A stretch of DNA of 64,000 nucleotides from Brevundimonas sp. UBA7664 (GTDB taxonomy: Bacteria; Pseudomonadota; Alphaproteobacteria; Caulobacterales; Caulobacteraceae): assembly GCF_002483305.1 (NCBI RefSeq), contig NZ_DLHQ01000026.1, positions 260,709 to 324,708 of the forward strand, given 5' to 3'. This document shows, piece after piece, positions 1-8,404 of the stretch (the first letter of the stretch is position 1; each line of letters starts with the position of its first letter). A program made the position numbers and the translations under genes. The notes under the pieces are model-generated. The model made no database searches. It worked only from the letters and a program-made list of their open reading frames with translations, and was not told where the DNA came from.

Positions 1-1
1 C

Positions 2-514
2 TGCCTGTGGGGCCCGAGCCATGGGGGCGCCAACGAGGAGGCGCTGAACATGCTCAAGGAGATCGGCACCCCGGACAAGATCCCGGAGTTCATCCAGGGC
101 GTGAAGGCCAAGAAATACAAGCTGATGGGCTTCGGCCACCGGGTGTACAAAAACTACGACCCGCGCGCCAAGGTGATGAAGGAAAGCGCCGACGAGGTGC
201 TGGCCGCCGTCGGCGACCCCAACGACCCGCTGTTCCAGGTCGCCAAGGAGCTGGAGCGCATCGCCCTGAACGACGAGTATTTCATCGAGCGCAAACTGTT
301 CCCGAACGTCGACTTCTATTCGGGCATCACCCTGTCGGCGATGGGCTTCCCGACCTCGATGTTCACCGTGCTGTTCTCGCTGGCCCGCACCGTCGGCTGG
401 ATCGCCCAGTGGCAGGAAATGATGGCCGACCCCGGCCAGAAGATCGGCCGCCCGCGCCAGCTCTACACGGGCCCGACCGAGCGGGATTACGTGCCGATCC
501 AGTCGCGGGGCTGA
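2..514 (+). CDS. gltA: Citrate synthase, C-terminal part (5' end outside window)
   Basis: Citrate synthase condenses oxaloacetate and acetyl-CoA in the TCA cycle. The frame is already open at base 2 and gives about 170 residues. It begins in the conserved active-site segment GPSHGGANE, which holds a catalytic His, and later has PNVDFYSGI, which holds the catalytic Asp. The motif GFGHRVYKNYDPRA is typical of the family, as is a C-terminus ending in RPRQLYTGPTERDYVP. The stop is TGA at 512-514 and a strong intrinsic terminator follows 27 bases later, so the transcript ends here. The start and N-terminal two thirds lie upstream of the window. Identification is certain; only the start is unknown. 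Confidence 0.97.
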   Translation, partial: CLWGPSHGGANEEALNMLKEIGTPDKIPEFIQGVKAKKYKLMGFGHRVYKNYDPRAKVMKESADEVLAAVGDPNDPLFQVAKELERIALNDEYFIERKLFPNVDFYSGITLSAMGFPTSMFTVLFSLARTVGWIAQWQEMMADPGQKIGRPRQLYTGPTERDYVPIQSRG

Positions 515-540
515 TCAAGCGGTCAAATACGGAACTGCGA

Positions 541-569
541 AACGCCGGGGTAAAAGCCCCGGCGTTTTT
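541..569 (+). terminator. Rho-independent terminator after gltA
   Basis: A perfect 10-bp inverted repeat (541-550 with 557-566, arms AACGCCGGGG and CCCCGGCGTT) has a 6-base loop and ends in a run of five T. It sits 27 bases after the citrate synthase stop. Confidence 0.93.
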
Positions 570-640
570 CATTGGCGTGCGCTTTGAATGGAAGGCGGAG
601 GTGCGATCCAGTACGCCGGGGCAACTGGGAGGCGGGCGCA

Positions 641-958
641 ATGATCGAACGACAAGGCTGGGGTGAGCTCAAAGAAGGACTTGGAGCGGCCATCCTTCGA
701 GTGCTCACGGAGCGATACGGGCGATGCACCATCGTACGCATGGCGAGCGGTAAAGAACTGAGAGTCTACGACGGTACCGGATGGGGACGGGACTACGGCG
801 ATATGTGGGAGCACGTTACCGCACGCATTACTCCGCTCTCGGAGCCGCGGCGGGACTATGACTGCGAATTTTTCTACCTCTCTGAAGTTGAGAGCCTGCT
901 GGATCCCGACAGCCGTGCGATCTTGATCAGTCAGGTGCCCGCGCCCGGCGAGACCTAA
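641..958 (+). CDS. Small hypothetical protein, 105 aa
   Basis: I do not recognise this family. The ATG at 641 is chosen because GGGAGG lies 8 bases upstream; an in-frame start at 572 would overlap the gltA terminator. The product is soluble and acidic, with no signal peptide or membrane segment. It begins MIERQGWGELKEG and carries aromatic residues around YDGTGWGRDYGDMWEH. The tail FFYLSEVESLLDP resembles a short interaction helix. It lies alone between the gltA terminator and the convergent lpxB and probably has its own weak promoter. Codon use matches its neighbours, which supports a real gene. Confidence 0.7.
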   Translation: MIERQGWGELKEGLGAAILRVLTERYGRCTIVRMASGKELRVYDGTGWGRDYGDMWEHVTARITPLSEPRRDYDCEFFYLSEVESLLDPDSRAILISQVPAPGET

Positions 959-1017
959 GAATCGCTTACCCGGATTTCGATCTATGGCCCTCCGGGAGCG
1001 GATCGTTCTAGGCCGGT

Positions 1018-1033
1018 CAGATAGCGCTATCTG
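1018..1033. repeat. Perfect 16-bp palindrome across the lpxB stop
   Basis: CAGATAGCGCTATCTG is fully self-complementary and includes the lpxB stop codon. It has no loop and no T-tract, so it is not a normal intrinsic terminator. Its function is unknown; it could be a protein-binding site or chance. Confidence 0.6.
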
Positions 1034-2196
1034 CCAGCCTTGCCAGCAATAACCCTCAACACCGCATCCGCCGCGATCTCGGACGGATCGCGCCCCTCGC
1101 GCCCCATCAGGTCCAGCGCCGCCGTCTGACGCGCCGACTGCACGAAGCGCACCTGCGGATCGGCCAGCAGCCGCCCGACCTCCGCCGCCACCTTCTCCGG
1201 CGTGGCGTCATTCTGGATCAGTTCGCGGGCGATCTCGGCGTCCGCGGCGTGGTTGAACAGGGTCGCATACCTGCCCGTGAAGAACGGCTTCATGATCGCA
1301 TAGCTGAGCGGCTGGAAGCGGTAGGCGATGACCATCGGCGCCCCGGCCAGGGCCAGTTCGGTGGAGACCGTGCCGCTGGTGGCGAGGGCGACCGTGGCCG
1401 CGCGCATGGCGGCGTATTTTTCTTCCTCGCCGACGACATGGGCGCGGAAAGGCCAGGCCGCGACCCGCGCGGTCACATCGGCCGCGACCGTTCCGGCTGC
1501 GATCACGGCGACCTCGAGCGACGGATCGGCGGCCTTCAGCCGGCCGACCGCCGCCTCGTAGACGGGCGTCATCAACCGGATTTCCGACGGGCGGCTGCCG
1601 GGCAGGACCACCAACAAGGGCGCCGCGGCCGCGATGCCGCGCGAGGCCCGGAAGGCGGCAGGATCGGCGGCGCTCATGTCGACATGCAGGGCCTGCGACC
1701 CCACCACCGTCGTTGTCAGACCCTCGCGCTCGAACCACGGCGCGTCAAAGGCGTAGAGGGCCAGCAGGTGGTCGACCGCCGCCGCCAGTGTCTTCGCCCG
1801 CCCCGGGCGCGAGGCCCAGACCTGCGGCCCGACGTATTTGATCAGCGGTACGTCTGGCAGAGCGGCCCTGAACGCCTTGGCCACCCGGATGGTGAAGCCC
1901 CAGCTGTCGATCAGCACGACCGCGTCCGGCTTCTCGGCCAGGCCCAGCGCCACCGTGTCGGCTACGCGCCGCTTGACGATCCCGTAGGCCCTGAGCCCCT
2001 CCACCCAGCCGTGAATGGACAGTTCGGCGATATCGAAGGGGCTTTCGACCCCCTGTGCCGCCATGCGCGGCCCGCCGACGCCGACAAAGGCGACCTCTGG
2101 CCCCAGCCGCGCCTTCAGCGCCCCGGCGAGCCCGGCCCCCAGCGCATCTCCCGACGCCTCGGCGGCGACCAGCATGATCTTCAGCGGCCGGCTCAC
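1027..2196 (-). CDS. lpxB: Lipid-A-disaccharide synthase
   Basis: LpxB joins UDP-2,3-diacylglucosamine and lipid X to form the lipid A disaccharide at the inner face of the cytoplasmic membrane. The 389-residue product has the usual length. The N-terminal AAEASGD motif (residues 11-17) and the central GPQVWASRPGR segment are family hallmarks. The start ATG overlaps the stop region of lpxI, which makes this the last gene of the lpxD-fabZ-lpxA-lpxI-lpxB run. The TAG stop lies within a perfect 16-bp palindrome at 1018-1033. Confidence 0.96.
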   Translation of the reverse strand: MSRPLKIMLVAAEASGDALGAGLAGALKARLGPEVAFVGVGGPRMAAQGVESPFDIAELSIHGWVEGLRAYGIVKRRVADTVALGLAEKPDAVVLIDSWGFTIRVAKAFRAALPDVPLIKYVGPQVWASRPGRAKTLAAAVDHLLALYAFDAPWFEREGLTTTVVGSQALHVDMSAADPAAFRASRGIAAAAPLLVVLPGSRPSEIRLMTPVYEAAVGRLKAADPSLEVAVIAAGTVAADVTARVAAWPFRAHVVGEEEKYAAMRAATVALATSGTVSTELALAGAPMVIAYRFQPLSYAIMKPFFTGRYATLFNHAADAEIARELIQNDATPEKVAAEVGRLLADPQVRFVQSARQTAALDLMGREGRDPSEIAADAVLRVIAGKAGR

Positions 2197-3023
2197 CGTT
2201 GCTCGCCCCAGACGAACAGGCCCAGCCGGTCGGCGGCCTCGATCAGCCCGGCCCGGTCGATCAGGATCAGCTTGCCCGCAACGCCGCCGATCCCCGCCAG
2301 CCCTGCAGCCGCGGCCATCTCGATGGTTCGGACGCCGATCACCGGCATATCCACCCGCAGGTCCTGGATCGGCTTGGGCGCCTTGCCCAGCACGCCCTTG
2401 CGGTCCTCCGCCGAGCCGCGCAGATCGGCAGGCAGGCCCGCGACCCGGGCCAGCATGGCGTCCGTGCCTTCCTGGGCCTCGACCGCCAGCACCAGGCCGT
2501 CGCAGACGACTGCGCCTTGACCGATATCGAGTTCGCCCGCCTTTTCCGCGACGTGCAGCGCCTTCCTCAGATCAGACAGCTGCTCTTGCGTCGGCTGGAC
2601 GGCGCCCAACGCCCCGCCCGGCAGGGTCTCGCCGCCCAGAATGTCGTCGGCCCCCTCGATGCCAAAGCCCTCGCCCTCGAACACCGACAGGATTTTGCGC
2701 AGCAGGGCGTCGTCGCCCTGGGTCGCCGCCTTGATGATGCCGGGCAGCAGGGTCGCGCCCTTCAGGTCCGGCTTCAGGGTCTTGAAATCAGGACGGCTGA
2801 CCATGCCGGCGAAACACACGCCGGTGCACCCCGCCTTCTTCAGCGCCGACAGGATCTTGCCGAACTCGGCCATGCCGGCCTCGATGCCCGGATAGCGCGC
2901 CAGGTGCAGGTCAGCGAAGCCGGCCAGCCGCACGACGAACACCGGCCGGCCTTCGGCCTCGCAGCGCGCCGCCACGGATACCGGCAGGGCCCCGCCGCCG
3001 GCGATCAGGCCGAGCTTGCTCAT
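2193..3023 (-). CDS. lpxI: UDP-2,3-diacylglucosamine pyrophosphatase LpxI
   Basis: LpxI (the former DUF1009 family) hydrolyses UDP-2,3-diacylglucosamine to lipid X plus UMP, the step done by LpxH in enterobacteria; alphaproteobacteria commonly use LpxI. The 276-residue product starts MSKLGLIAGGGALP, with a glycine-rich loop typical of the family. The C-terminal half contains DMPVIGVRTIEMAAAAGLAG. The ATG at 3023 overlaps the lpxA stop as ATGA; a longer upstream frame exists but runs through lpxA in the wrong frame. Its position between lpxA and lpxB fits the pathway order. Confidence 0.94.
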   Translation of the reverse strand: MSKLGLIAGGGALPVSVAARCEAEGRPVFVVRLAGFADLHLARYPGIEAGMAEFGKILSALKKAGCTGVCFAGMVSRPDFKTLKPDLKGATLLPGIIKAATQGDDALLRKILSVFEGEGFGIEGADDILGGETLPGGALGAVQPTQEQLSDLRKALHVAEKAGELDIGQGAVVCDGLVLAVEAQEGTDAMLARVAGLPADLRGSAEDRKGVLGKAPKPIQDLRVDMPVIGVRTIEMAAAAGLAGIGGVAGKLILIDRAGLIEAADRLGLFVWGEQR

Positions 3024-3808
3024 TCGCCCGGCAGGCAAAGGGGACGTTTGCCGTCCTCTCGTATGAAGGCCACGATCTCCATGATCTCCGGCAGGTCGGC
3101 ATAGCCGGCCCCGACCATGTCGAGGCGGTCGGCGAACGTCCCTCCGCCCTCGAACAGCTCCCGATAGGCGGCCAGCAGACGGCGGATGGCGGTCTTGTCG
3201 TAGCCCTTGCGCTTCAGCCCGATCAGATTGAGGCCGTGCAGCTGGGCGTGATTGCCCCAGGCCGAGCCATAGGGAATGACGTCGCGCGTCACGGCCGCCA
3301 GTCCGCCGACGATGGCCCCCTGCCCGACCCGCCCGAACTGGTGCACCGCGCAAAGCCCGCCCAGGAAGACCCGGCTCCCGACCCGCGAATGGCCGCCCAG
3401 GGTGGCGTGGTTGGCGAAGGTGACATGATCGCCGACGACCGCGTCGTGACCGACATGGGCCCCGGTCATGAACAGGCAGTTGTCGCCAATGGTGGTCAGC
3501 TTGCGGTCGCCCGGCGTGCCCCGGTTGAAGGTGCAGTGCTCGCGCACCAGGTTGTCCTTGCCGATCTCGAGCCGGACGGGCTCGCCCTTGTAGCCCCCGT
3601 GCTGGGGATCGCCGCCGATGACGGAAAAGGGGTGGATGACGGTGCGGGCGCCGACCGTCGTGTCCTGCTGGATCACCACATGGCTGGCCAGACGCACGTC
3701 CTCGGCCAGGATCACCCCCGGACCGACAATGCTCCACGGGCCGATCTCGACCCCGTCCGCCAGCTGCGCGCCCGGATCGACAACCGCCGTAGCGTGGATG
3801 CGGCTCAT
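3020..3808 (-). CDS. lpxA: Acyl-ACP:UDP-N-acetylglucosamine O-acyltransferase
   Basis: LpxA is the first enzyme of lipid A synthesis and transfers a 3-hydroxyacyl chain from ACP to UDP-GlcNAc. The 262 residues show the left-handed beta-helix hexapeptide repeat pattern (for example IGPWSIVGPGVILAEDV) over the first two thirds and an alpha-helical C-terminus. The GAHVGHDAVV segment holds the expected catalytic His. The start ATG overlaps the fabZ stop as ATGA, and its own stop overlaps the lpxI start in the same way, so translation is probably coupled. Confidence 0.96.
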   Translation of the reverse strand: MSRIHATAVVDPGAQLADGVEIGPWSIVGPGVILAEDVRLASHVVIQQDTTVGARTVIHPFSVIGGDPQHGGYKGEPVRLEIGKDNLVREHCTFNRGTPGDRKLTTIGDNCLFMTGAHVGHDAVVGDHVTFANHATLGGHSRVGSRVFLGGLCAVHQFGRVGQGAIVGGLAAVTRDVIPYGSAWGNHAQLHGLNLIGLKRKGYDKTAIRRLLAAYRELFEGGGTFADRLDMVGAGYADLPEIMEIVAFIREDGKRPLCLPGE

Positions 3809-4266
3809 GGGACCGGCTTGTCGACGGTGACCATCATGGCGGCGAAATCGGCTTCTGAGGCCAGTTTGCCGTCGATGAAGGTCTCGCCGCGGAATTTGAA
3901 GATGTCGCCGCGGATCTTGGTCACGATGACCTTCATGTGCAGCTGATCGCCAGGTCGGGCCGGCTTGCGGAAACGGACGCCGTCGATGGACATGAACATG
4001 ATCACCTTGCCCTCGACCTGGACGTCCATCGACTTGGACATCAGCAGGGCGCCGGTCTGGGCCATGGCCTCGATAATCATCACGCCGGGCATGACCGGAT
4101 CGATCGGGAAATGTCCCGGGAAATACGGCTCGTTGTGAGTGACGTTCTTGATGCCGGTGATCGAGGTGTTGGCGACAAAATCCTCGGCCTTGTCGACCAG
4201 CAGGAAGGGATAGCGGTGCGGCAGCCGCCGCATCACCTCGGCATAGTCAATTCTACCGTCACTCAT
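3805..4266 (-). CDS. fabZ: 3-hydroxyacyl-ACP dehydratase FabZ
   Basis: FabZ dehydrates 3-hydroxyacyl-ACP in fatty-acid elongation and competes with LpxA and LpxD for 3-hydroxyacyl-ACP, which explains its place between them. The 153-residue hot-dog-fold protein has the catalytic His in FPGHFPIDPVMPG (H52) and the catalytic Glu at about residue 66 in IIEAMAQ. The ATG at 4266 (MSDGRIDYAE) gives the normal length; the frame stays open further upstream but that part lies inside lpxD. Confidence 0.96.
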   Translation of the reverse strand: MSDGRIDYAEVMRRLPHRYPFLLVDKAEDFVANTSITGIKNVTHNEPYFPGHFPIDPVMPGVMIIEAMAQTGALLMSKSMDVQVEGKVIMFMSIDGVRFRKPARPGDQLHMKVIVTKIRGDIFKFRGETFIDGKLASEADFAAMMVTVDKPVP

Positions 4267-4292
4267 CCTGCGGCCTTCCTCGCCGTCGGCGG

Positions 4293-5297
4293 CTAAGAGC
4301 GCGCCCTGCCTGACGCCTGTTTGGCGAGCCAGACCGCTTCGCGCAAGGACTGTCGGATCGGTTTGGCGGGATATCCCGACCATGTTTCGCCCGCCGGAAT
4401 ATCGGCGAGGACGCCGGCCCCGCCCGCCACCCGGGCGCCGTCGCCGATGCGGATATGGTCGCCGACACCGGCCTGGCCGCCGAACATGACGTTGTCGCCG
4501 ACGATGCACGAGCCGGAAATCCCGGTGTGGGCGGCCAGCAGGCAGTTGCGGCCGATCACGCAATTGTGGGCGATCATGACCAGGTTATCGATCTTGGTGT
4601 TCTCGCCGACGACGGTGTCGTCATAGGCCCCGCGATCAATGCAGGTATTGGCCCCGACGGTGACGCCGTCCTGAAGGATGACCCGGCCCAGCTGGGGAAT
4701 ATCGACAGGGCCGGCCTTCGAGCGGGCGGCCCCGAAGCCGGCCTCGCCGATCCGCGCGCCCGAAAACAGGCGAACGCGATCGCCGATCAGGGCGAAGGCG
4801 ATGCTGACGTTGGCCCCGATGAAACAGTCGCGCCCGATCTGGACGCCGGGCCCGATCACGCTGTTGGCGCCGATGCGGGTGCCCCGCCCGATGCGCGCGC
4901 CGCGACCGACGACCACGCCGGGCTCGAACACGACCGTATCGTCTTCCGCGACCTCGCGCGGGTCGGCGGCGGCGTCGAGGCTCACCGGCCGGTGAAACGT
5001 CGCCGAAGCGCGCGCCCAGGCCGCCTGCGGCTCGTCAGAGATGATGATGGAGGCGGCGGCGGGGACGGCCTCCTGCGCCACGGCCGGTACGATGACGCAG
5101 CCGGCCTGGGTCTCGCCCAGGGCGGCGACGAATTTGCGATCACCGAGAAAGGCTACGTCCCCGGGACCCGCCGACGCCAGCGGAGCGACGGCGGAGACCT
5201 GTCGGTCTCCGCCCCGCATGACTTCGCCTCCGATCCGTTCCGCCAGCTCGGCGACGCCCAGCGCCGGCAGGCCATCGAAAAAGCGCGGATCGGGCAT
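4293..5297 (-). CDS. lpxD: UDP-3-O-acylglucosamine N-acyltransferase
   Basis: LpxD adds the second, N-linked 3-hydroxyacyl chain in lipid A synthesis. The 334-residue product has the N-terminal uridine-binding domain followed by many hexapeptide repeats (for example VVGRGARIGRGTRIGANSV). The segment VMIAHNCVIG carries the catalytic His. It lies just downstream of the Skp-like chaperone gene and 26 bases upstream of fabZ, the conserved bamA-skp-lpxD-fabZ-lpxA order. Confidence 0.96.
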   Translation of the reverse strand: MPDPRFFDGLPALGVAELAERIGGEVMRGGDRQVSAVAPLASAGPGDVAFLGDRKFVAALGETQAGCVIVPAVAQEAVPAAASIIISDEPQAAWARASATFHRPVSLDAAADPREVAEDDTVVFEPGVVVGRGARIGRGTRIGANSVIGPGVQIGRDCFIGANVSIAFALIGDRVRLFSGARIGEAGFGAARSKAGPVDIPQLGRVILQDGVTVGANTCIDRGAYDDTVVGENTKIDNLVMIAHNCVIGRNCLLAAHTGISGSCIVGDNVMFGGQAGVGDHIRIGDGARVAGGAGVLADIPAGETWSGYPAKPIRQSLREAVWLAKQASGRARS

Positions 5298-5306
5298 GGC
5301 AGCCGA

Positions 5307-5885
5307 CTATTGCTGTTCGGCCGGAACTTCCAGGCGGTTGAACGAGAGCGACGGCAGGGACGTGTTCAGTCGCTGGATGATGACGTCGGTGATGTCCATG
5401 GCCGGGTTCTGGAGATAGACCGTCGAACGGTCCAGCAGCAGGCCGCAGCCACGCTCCTGATAGACGGCGACCAGGATCGGGTCCGCGGCGGTGGCGATGG
5501 CGCGGATCTGCTGGCGCTGGGTGTACTGCAGCTCGGCCTGACGGCGCTGCTCCAGTTGCTGGGCCTCCTGGGCGCGCGCCTGGAAGGCGCGGGCGCGCGA
5601 ACCGTCCGGGTCAGCGGCCTGGCCGCCCTGTTGCAGGGCCTGGGCTTCGGTCTGCAGCGAGGTGGCGTAGGGGGTAAGTTCGCCCTGAACCTCGGTGAAC
5701 AGGCGCTGCATGCCGGCCTGGACCGACTGGCCGGCGGTCGACTGGGCCAGCAGACGGTCGTTGTGGAACACGCACACACCCGGAATGACGGGGCCGGGGT
5801 TGGCCGGGGGCGCGGCTGACTGCGCCGCGGCGGAGCCTGCGGCCAGGGAGGCGAGAACGAAAGCGCCGATAGCGAACAGTTTCAT
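5307..5885 (-). CDS. skp: OmpH/Skp-family periplasmic chaperone
   Basis: Skp-type chaperones hold unfolded outer-membrane proteins in the periplasm and pass them to BamA. The 192-residue product starts with a clear signal peptide (MKLFAIGAFVLASLAAGSAAAQ, cleavage near residue 21). A Gln/Ala/Arg-rich helical section around residues 85-135 (AFQARAQEAQQLEQRRQAEL) matches the coiled-coil tentacles. It sits between bamA and lpxD, as in most proteobacteria. Sequence conservation in this family is low, so the assignment leans on context. Confidence 0.88.
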   Translation of the reverse strand: MKLFAIGAFVLASLAAGSAAAQSAAPPANPGPVIPGVCVFHNDRLLAQSTAGQSVQAGMQRLFTEVQGELTPYATSLQTEAQALQQGGQAADPDGSRARAFQARAQEAQQLEQRRQAELQYTQRQQIRAIATAADPILVAVYQERGCGLLLDRSTVYLQNPAMDITDVIIQRLNTSLPSLSFNRLEVPAEQQ

Positions 5886-5917
5886 CTTGGACCTTTGGTG
5901 CGGGACGGGACCCGCCG

Positions 5918-8404
5918 TTAGAATTGCGTGGAAGTCGAGAAGCGGAAGGTTTCGGTCTTGTCGTAGTCTTCCTTGCCGAGAATGTGGCTGAGGTCGAAAC
6001 GGATCGGGCCCATCGGCGAGCGCCAGTGAATGCTGAGGCCGGCGGAGGCCCGCAGGGCCAGGTCGTCAACAATCGCAGGATTGGGAACGCCGCCGGCGCC
6101 CAGGGTGTAACGGTCGTCGAGAATGCCCACGGTACCAACGTCGGCGAACAGCGAGGTCCGGATGCCGTACTCTTCCGGCAAGCCGTTCGGCAGGGTCATT
6201 TCCAGCGTGCCGATGGCGTAGAAATTGCCGCCAAGGGCGTCATTGTTGGTGCCCAGCGTGAGGTCGCGCGGCCCAATGCCCGCCGTCTCGAAGCCGCGGA
6301 AGCTGTTCCCGCCCTTGAAGAAGCGATCATTGATCCGGATCGGATCGCCGCCCCAGCCCGAGATATACCCCATCGAGGTCGTCGCCGTGACCACCCACGA
6401 AGGCGTGATGCCCCAGTAGGCCGAAACTTCCGCCTCGCTCTTCACATAGTTCACATCGCCGCCGATGCCGGCGAAATCCTGACGAATTGTGCCGGTCCAG
6501 CCGCGCGTCGGCCGGACCGGATCGTTCCGGCGGTCGACCAGCAGGGTATAGCCCGCCGATGAGTTGATGAACGAGCCGATCTGGTCGCACAGGGCGCTGG
6601 AGCCGCCGGCGCCGGTGCTGCAGAAGCCGCTCGGCACGATGATCTCGTCGCTCTTCAGGAAGTAGCGGGTGCTGAGCAGGGTGTAGCCGTTCAGCGGATA
6701 GGAAATGCGCAGCCCGCCGCCGGTCGAACGGTAATCGTACGACGAATATTCGCTGAGGTCGTAGCGGGAGTGGAAGGCATCAAAGCCCGCCCGCAGATCG
6801 CGGCCGAGGAATTTGGGCTCGGTGAAGCGGAAGTCGATCTGCTGGCGCAGCGAACCCCACTCGGCCCGCGCGACCACGTTCTGGCCCCGACCGCGGAAAT
6901 TGCGCTCGGTGATGCCCAGATTGATCACGAAGGCGTCGACCGAACTGAAACCGGCCCCGACCGAAAGCTCGCCGGTCGGTTGTTCGATCACGCTGACGTT
7001 GACCACGGACCGGTCCGGAGCCGAGCCGCGGGCCTCATCGATGGTGACGTCCTTGAAGAAGCCCAGACCCCGCAAGTTGTTGCGCGACCGCTCCAGCAAG
7101 GTACGGTTGAAGGCGTCGCCTTCGGTCAGCATCATCTCGCGCCGGATCACATTGTCCAGGGTGCGGGTGTTGCCGATGATGTTGATGCGGTCGACGTAGA
7201 CGCGCTGGCCTTCCCTGATGGCGAAGGTCACATCGACCGTGTCGGTCTCGGGATTGGCGCGATAGGTCGGGTTGATCTCGACGAAGGCGTAACCGGCCGA
7301 ACCCGCCGCGAACGTCAGGGCGTCGACGGCGGTCTCGATCTTGTCGCTCTCATACAGCTGGCCGGTCCGGATGGGGAGCAGCAGCTTGAGGAAATCCGTG
7401 TTCAGACGATCGTTCTCGGTGGTGATCTCGATCGTGCCGAAATTGTAGCGATCTCCCTCGTCCACGGTCAGGGTGATGCCGAAGGCGCTGGAGTCGGGCG
7501 CCAGTTCGGAAATCGCCGACAGGACGCGGAAGTCGTAATAGCCGCGGTTGGTGTAGAATTTCCGCAGTTGTTCGCGGTCATAGTCCAGCCGGTTGGGGTC
7601 GTAGTTGTCGTTGCTGGTGAACAGCCGGTACCAGGCCGACTGTTCCGTGATCATGACCTCGCGCAGGTCGCTGTCCGAGAAGGCCGAATTGCCCAGGAAG
7701 GTGATGGCACGCACGCCGGTCTCGGGGCCTTCGTTGATCTCGAACACCACGTCGACGCGGTTCTGGTCCAGCTGGACGATCTTCGGCGTCACGGTGGCCG
7801 AGATGCGGCCCGACAGGCGATAGAGCTCGACGATCTTGCCGACGTCTTCCTGAATTCGGGCGCGGGTATAGATGCCGCGGGGCTTCAGCGTGACTTCCTC
7901 GATCAGCTTGGACTCGCCGATCGCGCTGTTTCCCTCGAACACCACCTGGTTGATGATGGGGTTCTCGACGATCTCGACGACCAGATCGCCGTTCGGCTGG
8001 ACGCCCAGCTGGACGTCGGCGAACAGCTGGGTGCGCGTCAGGGTGCGGACGGCGACGTCCAGCACCGACGGATCGACCGTGTCTCCGGGCTGGATCGGCA
8101 GATAGGACAGGACCGTGGTCTGATCGATGCGCTGGTTGCCGCGCACCAGGATGCGATTGATCGTGACACCCTGTTGCTGGGCGGGCGCCGCTTCGGCCTC
8201 GGCCGGCGGAGCGGCCTCGACCGGGGCGCCGGGCTGGATCGCGGGCGCGGGCGGAGGCGCTGTCTGGGCCATGGCCGGGCCGGCCAGCCCCGCGGCTACC
8301 GCAAGGGCCAGCAGGCTGGGGCTCAGGGCCCTGACGAAACGGAGGGCGGACGCATCTTGTCGGATCATACGGGAAACCATCGGGGGCTGGCGTCGGCTCG
8401 TCAT
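5918..8404 (-). CDS. bamA: Outer-membrane protein assembly factor BamA
   Basis: BamA is the central Omp85 insertase of the BAM complex. The 828-residue product has a signal peptide (ending near residue 46, AMAQT), a Pro/Ala-rich linker, five POTRA-like repeats in the periplasm, and a C-terminal beta-barrel. The barrel has the lid-lock motif in GGNSFRGFETAGIGPRD and ends in the expected aromatic residue (STQF). The ATG at 8404 overlaps the rseP stop as ATGA; a start 12 codons later (MIRQDAS) gives a shorter signal peptide and is also possible. Confidence 0.97.
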   Translation of the reverse strand: MTSRRQPPMVSRMIRQDASALRFVRALSPSLLALAVAAGLAGPAMAQTAPPPAPAIQPGAPVEAAPPAEAEAAPAQQQGVTINRILVRGNQRIDQTTVLSYLPIQPGDTVDPSVLDVAVRTLTRTQLFADVQLGVQPNGDLVVEIVENPIINQVVFEGNSAIGESKLIEEVTLKPRGIYTRARIQEDVGKIVELYRLSGRISATVTPKIVQLDQNRVDVVFEINEGPETGVRAITFLGNSAFSDSDLREVMITEQSAWYRLFTSNDNYDPNRLDYDREQLRKFYTNRGYYDFRVLSAISELAPDSSAFGITLTVDEGDRYNFGTIEITTENDRLNTDFLKLLLPIRTGQLYESDKIETAVDALTFAAGSAGYAFVEINPTYRANPETDTVDVTFAIREGQRVYVDRINIIGNTRTLDNVIRREMMLTEGDAFNRTLLERSRNNLRGLGFFKDVTIDEARGSAPDRSVVNVSVIEQPTGELSVGAGFSSVDAFVINLGITERNFRGRGQNVVARAEWGSLRQQIDFRFTEPKFLGRDLRAGFDAFHSRYDLSEYSSYDYRSTGGGLRISYPLNGYTLLSTRYFLKSDEIIVPSGFCSTGAGGSSALCDQIGSFINSSAGYTLLVDRRNDPVRPTRGWTGTIRQDFAGIGGDVNYVKSEAEVSAYWGITPSWVVTATTSMGYISGWGGDPIRINDRFFKGGNSFRGFETAGIGPRDLTLGTNNDALGGNFYAIGTLEMTLPNGLPEEYGIRTSLFADVGTVGILDDRYTLGAGGVPNPAIVDDLALRASAGLSIHWRSPMGPIRFDLSHILGKEDYDKTETFRFSTSTQF

